Assembly: GCF_001905465.1 (NCBI RefSeq)
Contig: NZ_LISX01000014.1
Coordinates: forward strand, 154,528 to 218,527
Reading direction: 5' to 3'
Length of the DNA stretch: 64,000 bases
Source: Kitasatospora sp. CB01950
GTDB lineage: Bacteria > Actinomycetota > Actinomycetes > Streptomycetales > Streptomycetaceae
The stretch's first letter is position 1. Every line of letters starts with the position of its first letter. This document shows positions 8,987-16,837 of the stretch, piece after piece. A model generated the notes under the pieces. That model did no database searches and was not told the DNA's origin. It saw only the letters and a list, made by a program, of their open reading frames with translations. The position numbers were made by a program, and so were the translations under genes.

Positions 8987-10426
8987 TCAGGCCCAGCTGG
9001 AGTGCAGTGGCTTGCCCTCGGCGTAGCCGGCGGCGCTCTGCAGGCCGATGATCGCGTTCTGGTGGAACTCCTCGAGGTCGGCCGCGCCGGCGTAGGTGCA
9101 GGAGGAGCGGACGCCCGCGACGATCGAGTCGATGAGGTCCTCGACGCCGGGGCGGGTCGGGTCGACGAACATTCGGGAGTGCGAGATGCCCTCCTCGAAC
9201 AGGGCCTTGCGGGCCCGGTCGTAGCCGGACTCCTCGGCGGTGCGGTTGCGCACGGCGCGGGCCGAGGCCATGCCGAAGCTCTCCTTGTAGTGGCGGCCGT
9301 CGGCGGTGGTCTGGAGGTCGCCGGGCGATTCCAGGGTGCCGGCGAACCAGGAACCGATCATCACGTTGGACGCGCCGGCGGCCAGTGCCATCGCGACGTC
9401 GCGCGGGTGCCGGACGCCGCCGTCGGCCCAGACGTGCTTGCCCAGGCGGCGGGCCTCGGTCGCGCATTCGAGGACGGCGGAGAACTGCGGCCGGCCGACG
9501 CCGGTCATCATCCGGGTGGTGCACATCGCGCCGGGGCCGACTCCGACCTTGAGGATGTCCGCGCCGGCCTCGACCAGGTCGCGGACGCCGGCGGCGGAGA
9601 CCACGTTGCCGGCCACGATCGGGACCTGCGGGTCGAGGGCGCGCACCGCGCGCAGCGCGCTGATCATCGACTCCTGGTGGCCGTGCGCGGTGTCCACCAC
9701 GAGGACGTCGGCACCGGCCTCCAGCAGGGCCTTGGCACGGCCGGCGACGTCGCCGTTGATGCCGACGGTGGCGGCGATCCGCAGTCGGCCGGAGGCGTCG
9801 ACGGCGGGGGTGTAGAGGGTGGCGCGCAGCGCGTTCTTGCGGGTGAGGATGCCGACCAGGGTGCCGTCGGCGGCGACCACGGGGGCGAGCTTGCGGTGCC
9901 CCTCGTTGAGGCGGTCGAACGCGGCGCGCGGGTCGATGTCCTCGTCGAGCAGCAGCAGGTCGCGGGACATCACGTCGGACAGACCGGTGAACCGGTCGAC
10001 GCCCTGGCAGTCGCCCTCGGTGACCACGCCGACGGGCTTTCCGCCGTCGACGACGACCAGCGCGCCGTGGGCGCGCTTGGGCAGCAGCGCCAGGGCGTCG
10101 GCGACGGTGTCGCCGGGGGCGAGGGTCAGCGCGGTGTCGTGCACCAGGTGGCGCTGCTTGACCCAGCCGATCACCTCGGTGACGACCTCGATCGGGATGT
10201 CCTGCGGGATGGCGACCATGCCGCCGCGGCGGGCGACGGTCTCGGCCATCCGGCGTCCGGCGATCGCGGTCATGTTGGCGACCACCAGCGGGATGGTGGT
10301 GCCGGTGCCGTCGTGGGCGGAGAGGTCGACGCCCTGCCGGGAGCCCACGGCGGAACGGCTGGGGACCATGAAGACATCGTCGTACGTCAGGTCGTACGCA
10401 GGCTTGAGGTCGTTCAGGAAGCGCAT
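8987..10426 (-). CDS. guaB1: GuaB1-type IMP dehydrogenase-related protein (probable GMP reductase)
   Basis: 479 aa, IMPDH/GMPR superfamily barrel. The N-terminus LTYDDVFMVPSRS and the loop GVGPGAMCTTRMMTGVG, which carries the catalytic cysteine, are diagnostic. Tandem CBS domains are inserted at about residues 95-205. Actinobacteria carry this paralogue beside the true IMP dehydrogenase, and mycobacterial GuaB1 has been described as a CBS-containing GMP reductase; that role is carried over by homology. ATG 10426 is chosen because MRFLNDLKPAYDLTYDD is the family N-terminus; the frame stays open far upstream without a signal. Confidence 0.9.
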   Translation of the reverse strand: MRFLNDLKPAYDLTYDDVFMVPSRSAVGSRQGVDLSAHDGTGTTIPLVVANMTAIAGRRMAETVARRGGMVAIPQDIPIEVVTEVIGWVKQRHLVHDTALTLAPGDTVADALALLPKRAHGALVVVDGGKPVGVVTEGDCQGVDRFTGLSDVMSRDLLLLDEDIDPRAAFDRLNEGHRKLAPVVAADGTLVGILTRKNALRATLYTPAVDASGRLRIAATVGINGDVAGRAKALLEAGADVLVVDTAHGHQESMISALRAVRALDPQVPIVAGNVVSAAGVRDLVEAGADILKVGVGPGAMCTTRMMTGVGRPQFSAVLECATEARRLGKHVWADGGVRHPRDVAMALAAGASNVMIGSWFAGTLESPGDLQTTADGRHYKESFGMASARAVRNRTAEESGYDRARKALFEEGISHSRMFVDPTRPGVEDLIDSIVAGVRSSCTYAGAADLEEFHQNAIIGLQSAAGYAEGKPLHSSWA

Positions 10427-10620
10427 GAAGGGGGCTCTCTGGGTCGGGAGGAACGTTTCACCGGGGGCGCGGTAGACGGCGGTGCCGTGCGGCACGTTCC
10501 GGGCGCGCCGCACCCAGGGTTCAATCCTCACGGATTCCCCCGCCCGGAGCCAGCTCACGCGGGAATCCTGAAGATCGACACAAGCGGACGGCCGCCCTTC
10601 CACAAGCGGCTTGGAGGAAG

Positions 10621-11250
10621 CTACAAGATCGTCGAGGCGAGTCGGCGGCCCTCCGCCAGGAAGGCCGTGGTCGCGGAGAGATCGCCCAGCTCGGCGAGGG
10701 TGCGGGCGGCCCCGAACGGGGCGTTCCAGAACCCGCCGGAGCGCGGCGTGGGCGGGCCGACGTACGCGTACGGCTCGGCCAGGAAGGAATCGCCCGGTGA
10801 CAGCCCGTAGTTGACGCCGTCCACGGCGACCGCCAGGTCGAAGTGCTCGGGCCACAGCACCGGGTCGGCCTGCGCGAACAGCGCCCGCAGCGCGGCGTCG
10901 CCGTGCGCGAAGCAGGCGGCGACGGCGTCCGCGCCCGCCGCGTCCAGCTCCAGCGGCTGGTCGAGGGGCACGCCCGAGCCGTCCGGGTAGAGGCCCTCGG
11001 GGCGGCCGGGGACGATCCCGGCGGCCGCGCCGAGCTCCGCACAGCTCATCCCGGGAAGGTCCAATGCCCGTCCCACGCTGAGCAGTTGGGCGCTGCGGAC
11101 GCGCAGCCGGGGCTCGAAGCGGGTGGCGAACCCGCCGGGGTAGGCGCGCAGTCGGACGGTGCCGGCGACCCGGTACTGCGGGCCGGCCAGCAGGTGTTCG
11201 GCCACCGCGTGCAGCGCGGTGCGGGCCTTGGCGAACCGCTGCGCATCCAT
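10621..11250 (-). CDS. conserved hypothetical protein
   Basis: 209 aa, soluble, no signal peptide and no family I recognise with confidence. Conserved-looking features are RFAKARTALHAVAEHLLAG at the N-terminus, a YRVAG...RLRAYPGGFATRF beta region, and a C-terminal WNAPFGAARTLAELGD. It lies about 85 bases downstream of the response-regulator end, on the same strand, and 195 bases before guaB1. Similar unannotated proteins occur in other streptomycetes, as far as I recall; no function is proposed. Confidence 0.75.
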   Translation of the reverse strand: MDAQRFAKARTALHAVAEHLLAGPQYRVAGTVRLRAYPGGFATRFEPRLRVRSAQLLSVGRALDLPGMSCAELGAAAGIVPGRPEGLYPDGSGVPLDQPLELDAAGADAVAACFAHGDAALRALFAQADPVLWPEHFDLAVAVDGVNYGLSPGDSFLAEPYAYVGPPTPRSGGFWNAPFGAARTLAELGDLSATTAFLAEGRRLASTIL

Positions 11251-11334
11251 ACCGCCATCCTCGCGCGCGGCGCGGGCGCGGTCCAGGGGCCACCGCCCCG
11301 GAGGCGAAGACCTCAGGCTCCCTTCAGGTTCCCC

Positions 11335-11979
11335 TCAGGCTCCGAGGTAGCGCAGCACGGCCAGCACCCGGCGGCTGTAGCCGGCCGTGCGGGGCAGCTC
11401 CAGCTTGTCGAACAGCGAGTTGAGGTACTTCTCGACGGCGCTCAGCGACAGGTGCAGCCGCTCGGCGATCGCGGTGTTGGTGTGGCCCTCGGCGAGCGCC
11501 TCCAGGACGGTGCGCTCGCGCGGGGTGAGCCGGGCCAGCGGGTCGGCGTGCTCGGTGCGCACCACCAGGCGGCGCACCACCTCGGGGTCGATCACCGTGC
11601 CGCCGGAGCCGACCCGGGCGAGCGCGTCCAGGAACTCGTCCACCTCGGCGACGCGGTCCTTGAGCAGGTAGCCGACCCGTTCCGCGCCGGACGCCAACAG
11701 CTGGGCGGCGTAACCGCGTTCGATGTGCTGGGAGAGCACCAGCACGCCGACCTCGGGCCGGCTGCCGCGGATCCGCACGGCGGCCCGCACGCCCTCGTCG
11801 GTGTGCGTGGGCGGCATCCGGATGTCGACCACCACGACGTCCGGCGGGTCGGCGTCGACGGCGGCGAGCAGCGCCTCGGCGTCGCCGACGGCGGCCAGTA
11901 CCTGGTGGCCCTCCTCGGCGAGCAGCCGGACCAGGCCCTCCCGCAGCAGGGTCGAGTCCTCGGCGACGATCACCCGCAC
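11335..11979 (-). CDS. NarL/LuxR-type response regulator
   Basis: 214 aa. The receiver domain starts VRVIVAEDSTLLREGL with the acidic pocket ED and the phospho-acceptor D in VVVVDIRMPP near residue 52; the conserved K is in YLLKDR. A LuxR HTH follows (LTPRERTVLEALAEG then HLSLSAVEKYLNSLFDKL). GTG 11979 restores the usual M-R-V-x-V-A-E-D start and overlaps the kinase gene by 10 bases; GTG 11973 (4-base overlap) is the alternative. It pairs with the kinase directly upstream. Confidence 0.92.
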   Translation of the reverse strand: MRVIVAEDSTLLREGLVRLLAEEGHQVLAAVGDAEALLAAVDADPPDVVVVDIRMPPTHTDEGVRAAVRIRGSRPEVGVLVLSQHIERGYAAQLLASGAERVGYLLKDRVAEVDEFLDALARVGSGGTVIDPEVVRRLVVRTEHADPLARLTPRERTVLEALAEGHTNTAIAERLHLSLSAVEKYLNSLFDKLELPRTAGYSRRVLAVLRYLGA

Positions 11980-13106
11980 GGCAGCTCCGCAGTGACGACG
12001 GTGGGGCCCCCGGCGGGGCTGTGGACGTGCAGGGTCCCGTCGAGCGCGGCGACCCGGCCGCGCAGCCCGGACAGGCCGCCGCCCGCCGGGTCCGCGCCGC
12101 CCCGCCCGTCGTCCTCGACCCGGACGGTGAGCCGCGCGCCGTCCCGGTCCACGGCGACCTCGATCGCGGCAGCGGCGGAGTGCTTGGCGGCGTTGGTGAC
12201 GCACTCTGAGACCACGAACCAGGCGGCAGTGAGCACCGGCCCGGGCAGTGCTCCGGACGCCCGGTGGCGGACCCGCAGCGGGATCGGGCAGCGTTCGGCG
12301 AGGCCGGCCAGCGCCTCGTCCAGGCCGAGGGTGTCCAGCGCGGACGGGTACACCCGCCAGGCGACCTCGCGCAGTTCGGTGAGCACCTCGGCGGCCTCCC
12401 GGTGGGCCTGGCGCAGCAGGTCGTCGGTGCGCTGCGGGTCGCCGCCGCGCCGGGCCCGGCCGAGCAGCAACCGCAGGGCGACCAGGCGTTGTTGGACGCC
12501 GTCGTGCAGGTCGCGTTCGATCCGGCGGCGTTCGGCGTCCACGGCGTGCAGCACGGCGGCCCGACTGTCGGCGAGTTCGGCGATCCGGTGGCGCAGCAGT
12601 TCCGCCTCGGACGGGCCGAAGCAGTCCCGGGCCAGCCGGGCGTCCAGGTCGGCCAGCGAGGCCAGGCCCTGCACTGCGAGGAACAACAGGACGCCGCCGA
12701 GCAGCACTTGGCCGAGCAGGTCGGCGACGCTCAGCGTGCCGCGCAGCGCGCCGGCCGCGAGCAGCACCACCAGGACGCCGCCGAAGCCGATCAGTCCGAG
12801 CACCAGCCCCGAGACCAGCCCGGCGCCGCTGCGACGGGCCAGGTAGCGCAGCAACTCCCTTTCGCCGACGCGGTAGTGGGCCGGGAACCGGTCGCCGAAC
12901 CACACCGCCCGCCGGGCCCGCTCCAGGCCGGCCAGCCGTGCGACCCCGCCGTGGAACGCCCTCCGCGCCCGCGGCCACGGCCCCAGCACCGCGCCGACCA
13001 GCACCAGGTACAACGCGGCGACGGGCGCGGTCAGCACCCCGAGCAACCCGCCGACGGCCCGGCGCGGCACGGAAACGGCCTCCTCCACGATCGCTTCCTC
13101 CCCCAT
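11970..13106 (-). CDS. sensor histidine kinase (HisKA_3 family) with N-terminal membrane domain
   Basis: 378 aa. Four hydrophobic segments in residues 15-150 form a sensor-like membrane domain with the common streptomycete pattern FPAHYRVGERELLRYL. The phospho-acceptor His is in ERDLHDGVQQRLV near residue 208. The HATPase domain has NAAKHS (N-box), DDGRGG, and GGLSGLRGRVAALDGTL. This fits DesK/NarX-type kinases, which partner with NarL-type regulators such as the next gene. The signal is unknown. Confidence 0.92.
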   Translation of the reverse strand: MGEEAIVEEAVSVPRRAVGGLLGVLTAPVAALYLVLVGAVLGPWPRARRAFHGGVARLAGLERARRAVWFGDRFPAHYRVGERELLRYLARRSGAGLVSGLVLGLIGFGGVLVVLLAAGALRGTLSVADLLGQVLLGGVLLFLAVQGLASLADLDARLARDCFGPSEAELLRHRIAELADSRAAVLHAVDAERRRIERDLHDGVQQRLVALRLLLGRARRGGDPQRTDDLLRQAHREAAEVLTELREVAWRVYPSALDTLGLDEALAGLAERCPIPLRVRHRASGALPGPVLTAAWFVVSECVTNAAKHSAAAAIEVAVDRDGARLTVRVEDDGRGGADPAGGGLSGLRGRVAALDGTLHVHSPAGGPTVVTAELPCG

Positions 13107-13282
13107 GGAACAAGATCCTACTGTCCGTCATGATCGGTTGCCCGTCGACGACTTGATGCGACGCCGGGTACCCGTCCGCCGACCGGACGCGGGCGACATC
13201 AGGTGGCCGCCGTCGCCGCCGCGTCCCTGAGGTCGCGGGCATCACGTACATCGCTGTCGATCCGGCGACGATCACACCGGAG

Positions 13283-13462
13283 ATGGCTTCGCAGATCCGC
13301 ACCTGGCGATGCGACGAGGACTGCACCTGGCGCGCCGTGGCCCAGGCCGCGACCGACCTGTGGGGCTCGGAGTGGGGCAGCAACCAGATCTACGGCAGGG
13401 ACCTCTGCGTGGCCGCGGCGGAGTTGCTGGGCGAGGACCCCGACCGAGAGCCGTGGAACTGA
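13283..13462 (+). CDS. small hypothetical protein, 59 aa
   Basis: Starts ATGGCTTCG with GGAG immediately upstream and ends TGA at 13460-13462. The product is acidic and Trp/Cys-rich: IRTWRCDEDCTWRAVA, then DLWGSEWGSNQIYGRDLC, ending EPWN. The two CxxxC-like cysteines plus a third one suggest a small metal- or disulfide-stabilised fold. The frame is open upstream for at least another 17 codons (reading GITYIAVDPATITPE), so this could be the intact C-terminal part of a longer protein whose start I cannot place. It sits alone between two minus-strand genes. Confidence 0.5.
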   Translation: MASQIRTWRCDEDCTWRAVAQAATDLWGSEWGSNQIYGRDLCVAAAELLGEDPDREPWN

Positions 13463-13508
13463 CCTCGCCGAACGGCGCCTGCGGCCCCGGGGCCGGGCGC
13501 CCGGCCGG

Positions 13509-14168
13509 TCAGCGGGCGCGGCGGTGGCGGGCGTCGCGGCCGCGCAGGCGGAGGCCGAGGTAGCCGGCGATCGCGATCAGGGCGAGGACCAGGACCACCT
13601 TGGAGAAGATGCCGACGTAGCTCTCGACCACGTCCCAGCGGTCGCCGAGCACGTAGCCGGCCATCACCAGCACGGTGTTCCAGGCCAGGCTGCCAACGGC
13701 GGTGAGGGCGGTGAAGCGGGGCAGGGCCATCCGTTCGACGCCGGCCGGGACGGAGATCAGGCTGCGGAAGATCGGGATCATGCGGCCGAGCAGCACCGCC
13801 TTGGTGCCGTGCCGGGCGAACCAGGCCTCGGTCCGTTCGAGGTCGGAGGTCTTGACCAGGGGCAGCCGGGCCCAGATGGCGTGCATCCGGTCGCGGCCGA
13901 AGACCGCGCCGAGCAGGTACAGGGCGAGCGCGCCCGCCACCGAGCCGGCCGTCGTCCAGCCGAGGGCGGAGAACAGGCTGAGGGTGCCGCGTCCGGCCGC
14001 GAAACCGGTCAGCGGCAGGATCACCTCGCTGGGCAGCGGCGGGAAGAGGTTCTCCAGGGCGATGGCGAGGCCGGCACCGGGTCCGCCGAGAGTGTCGACG
14101 AGGCCCGCCGCCCAGCCGGCGACGCCGCCGGTGGGGGCCTGTTCGGCTGCCAGGGAAACGATCTGCAT
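13509..14168 (-). CDS. DedA family membrane protein
   Basis: 219 aa with 5-6 hydrophobic segments. Family signatures are ENLFPPLPSEVILPLTGFAA, here split as ENLFPPLPSEVILP and LTGFAAGRG, then FGRDRMHAIW and GRMIPIFRSLISVPAG, whose GR-x-(I/V)P-x-x-R is typical of DedA/SNARE-associated proteins. Some DedA proteins act as lipid flippases or maintain proton-motive force; the role here is open. AAGGAG lies 9 bases before ATG 14168. Confidence 0.88.
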   Translation of the reverse strand: MQIVSLAAEQAPTGGVAGWAAGLVDTLGGPGAGLAIALENLFPPLPSEVILPLTGFAAGRGTLSLFSALGWTTAGSVAGALALYLLGAVFGRDRMHAIWARLPLVKTSDLERTEAWFARHGTKAVLLGRMIPIFRSLISVPAGVERMALPRFTALTAVGSLAWNTVLVMAGYVLGDRWDVVESYVGIFSKVVLVLALIAIAGYLGLRLRGRDARHRRAR

Positions 14169-14338
14169 GGCCGGGTTCTCCTTGAACAACGGGTGCCCCC
14201 GGGCCGCTCGCCCGGGGTCGTCACTCATCCTGGAATCCGCAGCTCAGCGGCGGTACGCGGTTTCCCACCCAGCCCGATTACGGGTTTCCGCACCCCTCTT
14301 CCCGTACCCCTCTTCCCGCACCCCCCGGACACGCGACC

Positions 14339-14366
14339 GGCCCCCCGTGGTGATCCACAGGGGGCC
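14339..14366 (-). terminator. stem-loop after the transglycosylase gene
   Basis: GGCCCCC-CG-TGG pairs with CCA-CA-GGGGGCC around a TGAT loop, 19 bases past the stop codon in the direction of transcription. Confidence 0.55.
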
Positions 14367-14384
14367 GAGCGGTCAAAGGGCGGC

Positions 14385-15125
14385 TTAGTAGCCGCGCCAG
14401 TAGGCGCCGTAGCCGCGGGCGGCGGCCATGTTGTCCATGGAGCCGTAGCGGGCGTCGCAGTAGCGCGAGCTGGCGATCAGGTTGTCGACGGGGTTCCGGA
14501 TGTCGGTGTGACCGGGCAGCGCGTAGGCGCGGAAGGTCGGCTGGATCATCTGGGTCAGGCCGATGGACGGGGTGCCGTTCTTGGCGTTGATGTCCCAGTT
14601 GTTGATCGCGTTCGGGTTGCCGGAGGACTCGGCGATCGCCGCGGCGCGCATCGCCTTCGCGGACGGGACGGGCTTGCCGGCGGCGCCCAGCACGTCGCGG
14701 GCCTCGGCGATCCAGCCGTCCAGGTTGTTGGCGTAGGTCGGCTTCGCGGGCTCCGGCGCGGGCTCGGGCTGCGGCGCGGGAGCGGGCGCGGGCGCCGGCT
14801 CGGGCTGCGGCTGCTGCTCGGGCTGGGGCTGGGGCTGCTCGGCGGGCTGCTGCTCCTGCTGCGGCTGCTGGTCCTGCGGCTGCTCGGCGGGCTGCTGCTG
14901 GTCCTGCTGCGGCTGCTGCTCGGCGTTCTGGCCGTCGGTGGCGACCGCGGCGGTCTCGGCGCGGGCGGGGGAACCGGCGAACGCCTGGGTGGCGGGCAGC
15001 AGGGCGCCGACGGCGATCGCACCGGCCAGGCCCACGCCGAGGAAGGCGTCGGGCATCCGGTGGTGGCCCATCCGGACGTGGCGGATCTGCGGCAGTCGGC
15101 CGAGGTTGTGCTTGATGCGTCGCAT
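14385..15125 (-). CDS. secreted lytic-transglycosylase (SLT) domain protein
   Basis: 246 aa. A basic N-terminus is followed by a hydrophobic core and ATQAFAGSPARAE, a Sec-type signal with cleavage near residue 50. Residues 65-130 are a low-complexity linker of Gln/Pro/Glu repeats (QQP, PAP units). The C-terminal domain has ARDVLG, AAAIAESSGNPNAINNWD with the catalytic-type Glu in AESSGNP, then GLTQMIQPTFRAYALPGH and AARGYGAYWRGY. Such proteins cleave peptidoglycan glycan strands outside the membrane. GGAGG precedes the ATG by 7 bases. The leader is long (see the next entry). Confidence 0.88.
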   Translation of the reverse strand: MRRIKHNLGRLPQIRHVRMGHHRMPDAFLGVGLAGAIAVGALLPATQAFAGSPARAETAAVATDGQNAEQQPQQDQQQPAEQPQDQQPQQEQQPAEQPQPQPEQQPQPEPAPAPAPAPQPEPAPEPAKPTYANNLDGWIAEARDVLGAAGKPVPSAKAMRAAAIAESSGNPNAINNWDINAKNGTPSIGLTQMIQPTFRAYALPGHTDIRNPVDNLIASSRYCDARYGSMDNMAAARGYGAYWRGY

Positions 15126-15794
15126 GTCGGGTACCTCCGAGAGTCGTGTTCCAGGTCACGCCGAACCCGGGTCGGGCAAGGGGGGACCGCCGCAGCACTG
15201 CGGGGTTTCCATCGGCCCAGGACGGCCGGCCCGGCGGCTCGTGCTCACCGGGGGCGCTGCGCCGCGTTGGATTCGCGGTCTGCTGCGCCGTGAGGCCCCG
15301 TGAGCATCGGAACGGCTCGGGGCACAACCACGAGATTGCCGGAGCCCCAACCCGGCGGCAAACACCCCGAAATGGGGCACATCGAGCCCCCCGACCGGCC
15401 CGCTTCCCTTGCGCGCCAAGGAAATCGACCCTCCGCCGGGGCCGTTGTTCCCAGCCGCCTATGAGCGACCTCACAGGCTGCTCGCAGCAAGCGCCAACCC
15501 CGCCCGGCGGCAGGGAATTTGGGGCCGCGCCCAAGCGTCCCAAGGCCTCCGGGCCTCCCCCGGGTCGCCCGCGGCCCGTCTCGGCCCGCGGCGCCCTGTG
15601 ACCCCGGCCACCGACCGTCCGCTGTGACCGGGCTCTCGCCCCGGCGACCCACCGCAGCCGCCCCGCCACCCGTCGCGCCCGGCCTGTGACCGGGGCCACC
15701 GGGCGGCCGCCCGGACCGGCTGTGACCGGGGCCACCGGCGACCCCGCTGAACGACCGTTCGGGCACGCCTGGTTGACTGCGGCGGGAGGTCGGG
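15126..15794. other. divergent intergenic region with long transglycosylase leader and CTGTGACC repeats
   Basis: 669 bases without a supportable gene. The part nearest the transglycosylase contains several complementary GC blocks, for example GGGGCTCGATGTGCCCC on the minus strand around 15370-15390, and may be a structured 5' leader. Between 15596 and 15738 on the + strand there are four CTGTGACC-type direct repeats. I found no ydaO-type core, although that riboswitch often controls such hydrolases. Confidence 0.4.
15596..15738 (+). repeat. four imperfect direct repeats CTGTGACCGGGGCCACCGG
   Basis: Copies begin at 15596, 15622, 15684 and 15720. The last two share CTGTGACCGGGGCCACCGG, the first is CTGTGACCCCGGCCACCG, and the second keeps only CTGTGACCGGG. 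They end about 57 bases before the transporter start and could be operator sites or simple duplication products. Confidence 0.6.
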
Positions 15795-16736
15795 GTGGAA
15801 GCGTTGGTCGCGGCGTTCGCGCCGATCTGGGTGTTGACGGCGGTCGGCTGGCTGGCCGCGCGGACGGGGCTGCTGGGCGCGGACGCCGAGACGGTGCTCG
15901 GCCGGTTCGTGTTCCACGTGTCGATGCCGGCCGCGCTGTTCACGGTGGTCGCCCGCACCGATCTGGCGGGGTTCGCCAACACCTCGATGCTGGCGTTCGC
16001 CGCCGGCACCCTGGTCGCTTCCCTGCTGGCCCTGCTCGCGGGCCGCCGGCTGCTGCGCCGCACGCCCGCCGAGCGGACGGTGGCGGTGATGGCGGCGGGC
16101 TACGTGAACTCCGGCAACCTCGGCATCCCGGTGGCCGCGCAGGTGCTCGGCGACGCGTCCTTCGTCGCGCCGGTGCTGCTGTTCCAGGTGCTGCTGGTGA
16201 CCCCGGTCATGCTGGCCCTGCTGGACTCGGCCACCGGCTCCGCGGCCCGCCCGGCCGAGCGGCTGGGCCGGCTGGCGCTGCTGCCGCTGCGCAACCCGGT
16301 GATCCTCGGCGCGGGCCTGGGCGCGGTGTTCTCGGCAACCCACTGGCGGCTGCCCGGCCCGCTGGCGCACTCGGTGGACCTGCTGGGCGGCGCGGCCGTC
16401 CCGGCGGCGCTGGTCACCCTCGGACTCTCCCTGTACTCCCCGCCCGGTGCGGCGGCGCAGCGCCCGGACCGGGCCGAGCTGGCCGTCACGGTGCTGCTGA
16501 AGACCGCCGTCCAGCCGCTGGCCGCGCTGGCAGTGGGCGCGCTGCTGCTGCACCTGCCGGGGCCGCAGCTGCTGGCGGTGGTGCTGCTGTCGGCGCTGCC
16601 GACGGCGCAGAACGTGTACGTGTACGCCCGGCTGTACGGCGCGGCGCCGGTGCTGGCACGGTCCTCGGTGCTGGTGTCGACGGTGCTGTCGATGCTCGGC
16701 CTGTCGGTGATCGCCTGGGCGCTGGGCGGGCATTGA
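15795..16736 (+). CDS. AEC (auxin efflux carrier) family transporter
   Basis: 313 aa, about 8-10 predicted membrane segments spread over the whole length. Family features are an N-terminal FAPIWVLTAVGWLAA, GYVNSGNLGIPVAAQVLGD (the discontinuous-helix motif of AEC proteins), a central hydrophilic loop, and ALPTAQNVYVYARLYG near the C-terminus. Bacterial members export or import organic acids such as malate; the substrate is unknown. The GTG start has GGGAGG 5 bases upstream. Confidence 0.88.
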   Translation: MEALVAAFAPIWVLTAVGWLAARTGLLGADAETVLGRFVFHVSMPAALFTVVARTDLAGFANTSMLAFAAGTLVASLLALLAGRRLLRRTPAERTVAVMAAGYVNSGNLGIPVAAQVLGDASFVAPVLLFQVLLVTPVMLALLDSATGSAARPAERLGRLALLPLRNPVILGAGLGAVFSATHWRLPGPLAHSVDLLGGAAVPAALVTLGLSLYSPPGAAAQRPDRAELAVTVLLKTAVQPLAALAVGALLLHLPGPQLLAVVLLSALPTAQNVYVYARLYGAAPVLARSSVLVSTVLSMLGLSVIAWALGGH

Positions 16737-16837
16737 GCGCCGGGCGCCTGTGCGGCAGGTCACAGGCTTCGCCCCGGCCGGGCCCGCTCACGTAGAGTTC
16801 GCGCGGTACCGATGGGGAGATTGAGGAAGCATCCGCA

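Noticed and set aside
15126..15480. ydaO (c-di-AMP) riboswitch upstream of the transglycosylase
   Set aside because: The expected conserved blocks (GGGGAACC-type and GACAGCUAACC-type) are not present in the leader.
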